Shown here piece after piece: positions 63,615-64,000 of a stretch of DNA of 64,000 nucleotides (the stretch's first letter is position 1; every line of letters starts with the position of its first letter). The DNA is from Acuticoccus kalidii (GTDB taxonomy: Bacteria > Pseudomonadota > Alphaproteobacteria > Rhizobiales > Amorphaceae): NCBI RefSeq assembly GCF_021556395.1, contig NZ_JAKGCS010000024.1, positions 434,001 through 498,000 of the forward strand, given 5' to 3'. The notes beneath the pieces were generated by a model. It made no database searches. It had not been told where the DNA came from and saw nothing but the letters and a program-made list of their open reading frames with translations. The position numbers and the translations under genes are program-made.

Positions 63615-64000
63615 ATGGGTAATTTTGGGCAAAGCGCGCAAGCGGAGCGCACCGTGGTCCTCACCGCGCATTGGCCACCGGCCCGTGCGGTGGACGACCT
63701 TGCGATCTATTGCCCGGCGCTCGCCGGATTGCCCGACGCGATCGCACCTTGGCTCGCGATATTGCCGGTCCACGACGCAAATGCCGTCTTGCTCGAGGCG
63801 CTCGAAGGCGCCGCCTTCTCGGCCGCGCCGACGCGCCCGGATTTCGCGGGCGTCTGCCTCGTCGATCCGTTCCGCCAACGGCGCAAAGTCCTGCAAGCGG
63901 TCATCGATGCCGGGATCGGCGGGATCGCCAACCTTCCGACCGTCGCGACCTTCGCCGGCCCGGTCCTCGGCGACCTCGAAGCGCTCCGGGTCGGGCTCGA
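63615..64000 (+). CDS. PEP-hydrolase-family protein, 3' truncated by window end
   Basis: An open frame from ATG 63615 runs off the window with 128 complete codons. The segment FAGVCLVDPFRQRRKVLQAV, then GIGGIANLPTVATFAGP, aligns with GVNGTDPF...[16 protein letters not shown] of the product at 58684 and with residues about 114-150 of the regulator at 60012. The N-terminal part is shorter and more divergent than in those two, so this is a distant paralogue. It is divergent from the cupin gene, 84 bp away. No strong ribosome binding site is seen. Confidence 0.72.
   Translation, partial: MGNFGQSAQAERTVVLTAHWPPARAVDDLAIYCPALAGLPDAIAPWLAILPVHDANAVLLEALEGAAFSAAPTRPDFAGVCLVDPFRQRRKVLQAVIDAGIGGIANLPTVATFAGPVLGDLEALRVGL

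Overview
This is a GC-rich, densely coding chromosomal window from an alphaproteobacterium, most likely of the Hyphomicrobiales/Rhodobacterales type. The evidence is the gene content: FixL-like and FixK-like regulators, many ABC importers, a formimidoylglutamate deiminase and a DUF3604 operon. I found no rRNA, tRNA, CRISPR array, insertion sequence or prophage. Both ends cut through genes.

0-14 kb is a set of small housekeeping and stress units. It opens with the end of a DUF1275 membrane protein. Next comes a run of oxalate decarboxylase, a DHA2-type MFS exporter and a ClC H+/Cl- exchanger, followed by a DUF3302/HlyD membrane-fusion pair (YiaW/YiaV type). Leftward genes follow: an alpha/beta hydrolase and a DUF3604 / parvulin-like / HupE-UreJ-like operon. 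The stretch closes with hutF and a YrhK-repeat membrane protein.

14-28.6 kb is the most coherent block and looks like an oxygen-responsive stress regulon. It holds an Hsp20 chaperone, a four-helix membrane hybrid kinase with a FixL-like PAS domain, a three-BON protein, an OmpR-type regulator and a FixK-like CRP/FNR regulator. It also holds a VIT1-type metal transporter, PEP synthase, a flavodoxin-like protein, a small phasin-like protein, an NBD-less ABC membrane protein, glucokinase, a phosphoribosyltransferase, a NUDIX gene broken by one amber codon and a PhaC-like hydrolase. Five near-perfect FNR/FixK palindromes (TTGAC-N4-RTCAA), plus two weaker ones, sit in its intergenic regions. The FixK-like protein keeps the E-x-x-S-R recognition residues expected for such sites.

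28.7-40 kb is a catabolic locus. It has a GMC oxidoreductase, a divergent MocR-type regulator, and a tightly coupled run of enolase-superfamily enzyme, aldehyde dehydrogenase and amine-oxidase-like flavoprotein, followed by a polyamine-type ABC importer (SBP, ATPase, two permeases). A perfect 18-bp-stem bidirectional terminator closes it.

40-57.5 kb carries three further import systems. One is a CUT1 sugar system joined to a cytosolic DUF5060/DUF4038-like glycosidase, with an enolase-superfamily enzyme and an FAH-family hydrolase on the opposite strand. The second is a NitT/TauT-type system followed by a GntR regulator. The third is a CUT1 system with a ThuA-domain protein.

57.5-64 kb continues that last operon with a Tm-1-like (UPF0261) protein, a PEP-hydrolase-family TIM barrel and an SRPBCC protein. 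Facing it are an unusual regulator (PEP-hydrolase-like domain, degenerate sigma54 AAA+ domain, Fis-type HTH), a Gfo/Idh/MocA dehydrogenase and a cupin protein. A third PEP-hydrolase-family gene starts at the right edge and runs off the window. Substrates of the four importers cannot be read from sequence alone.
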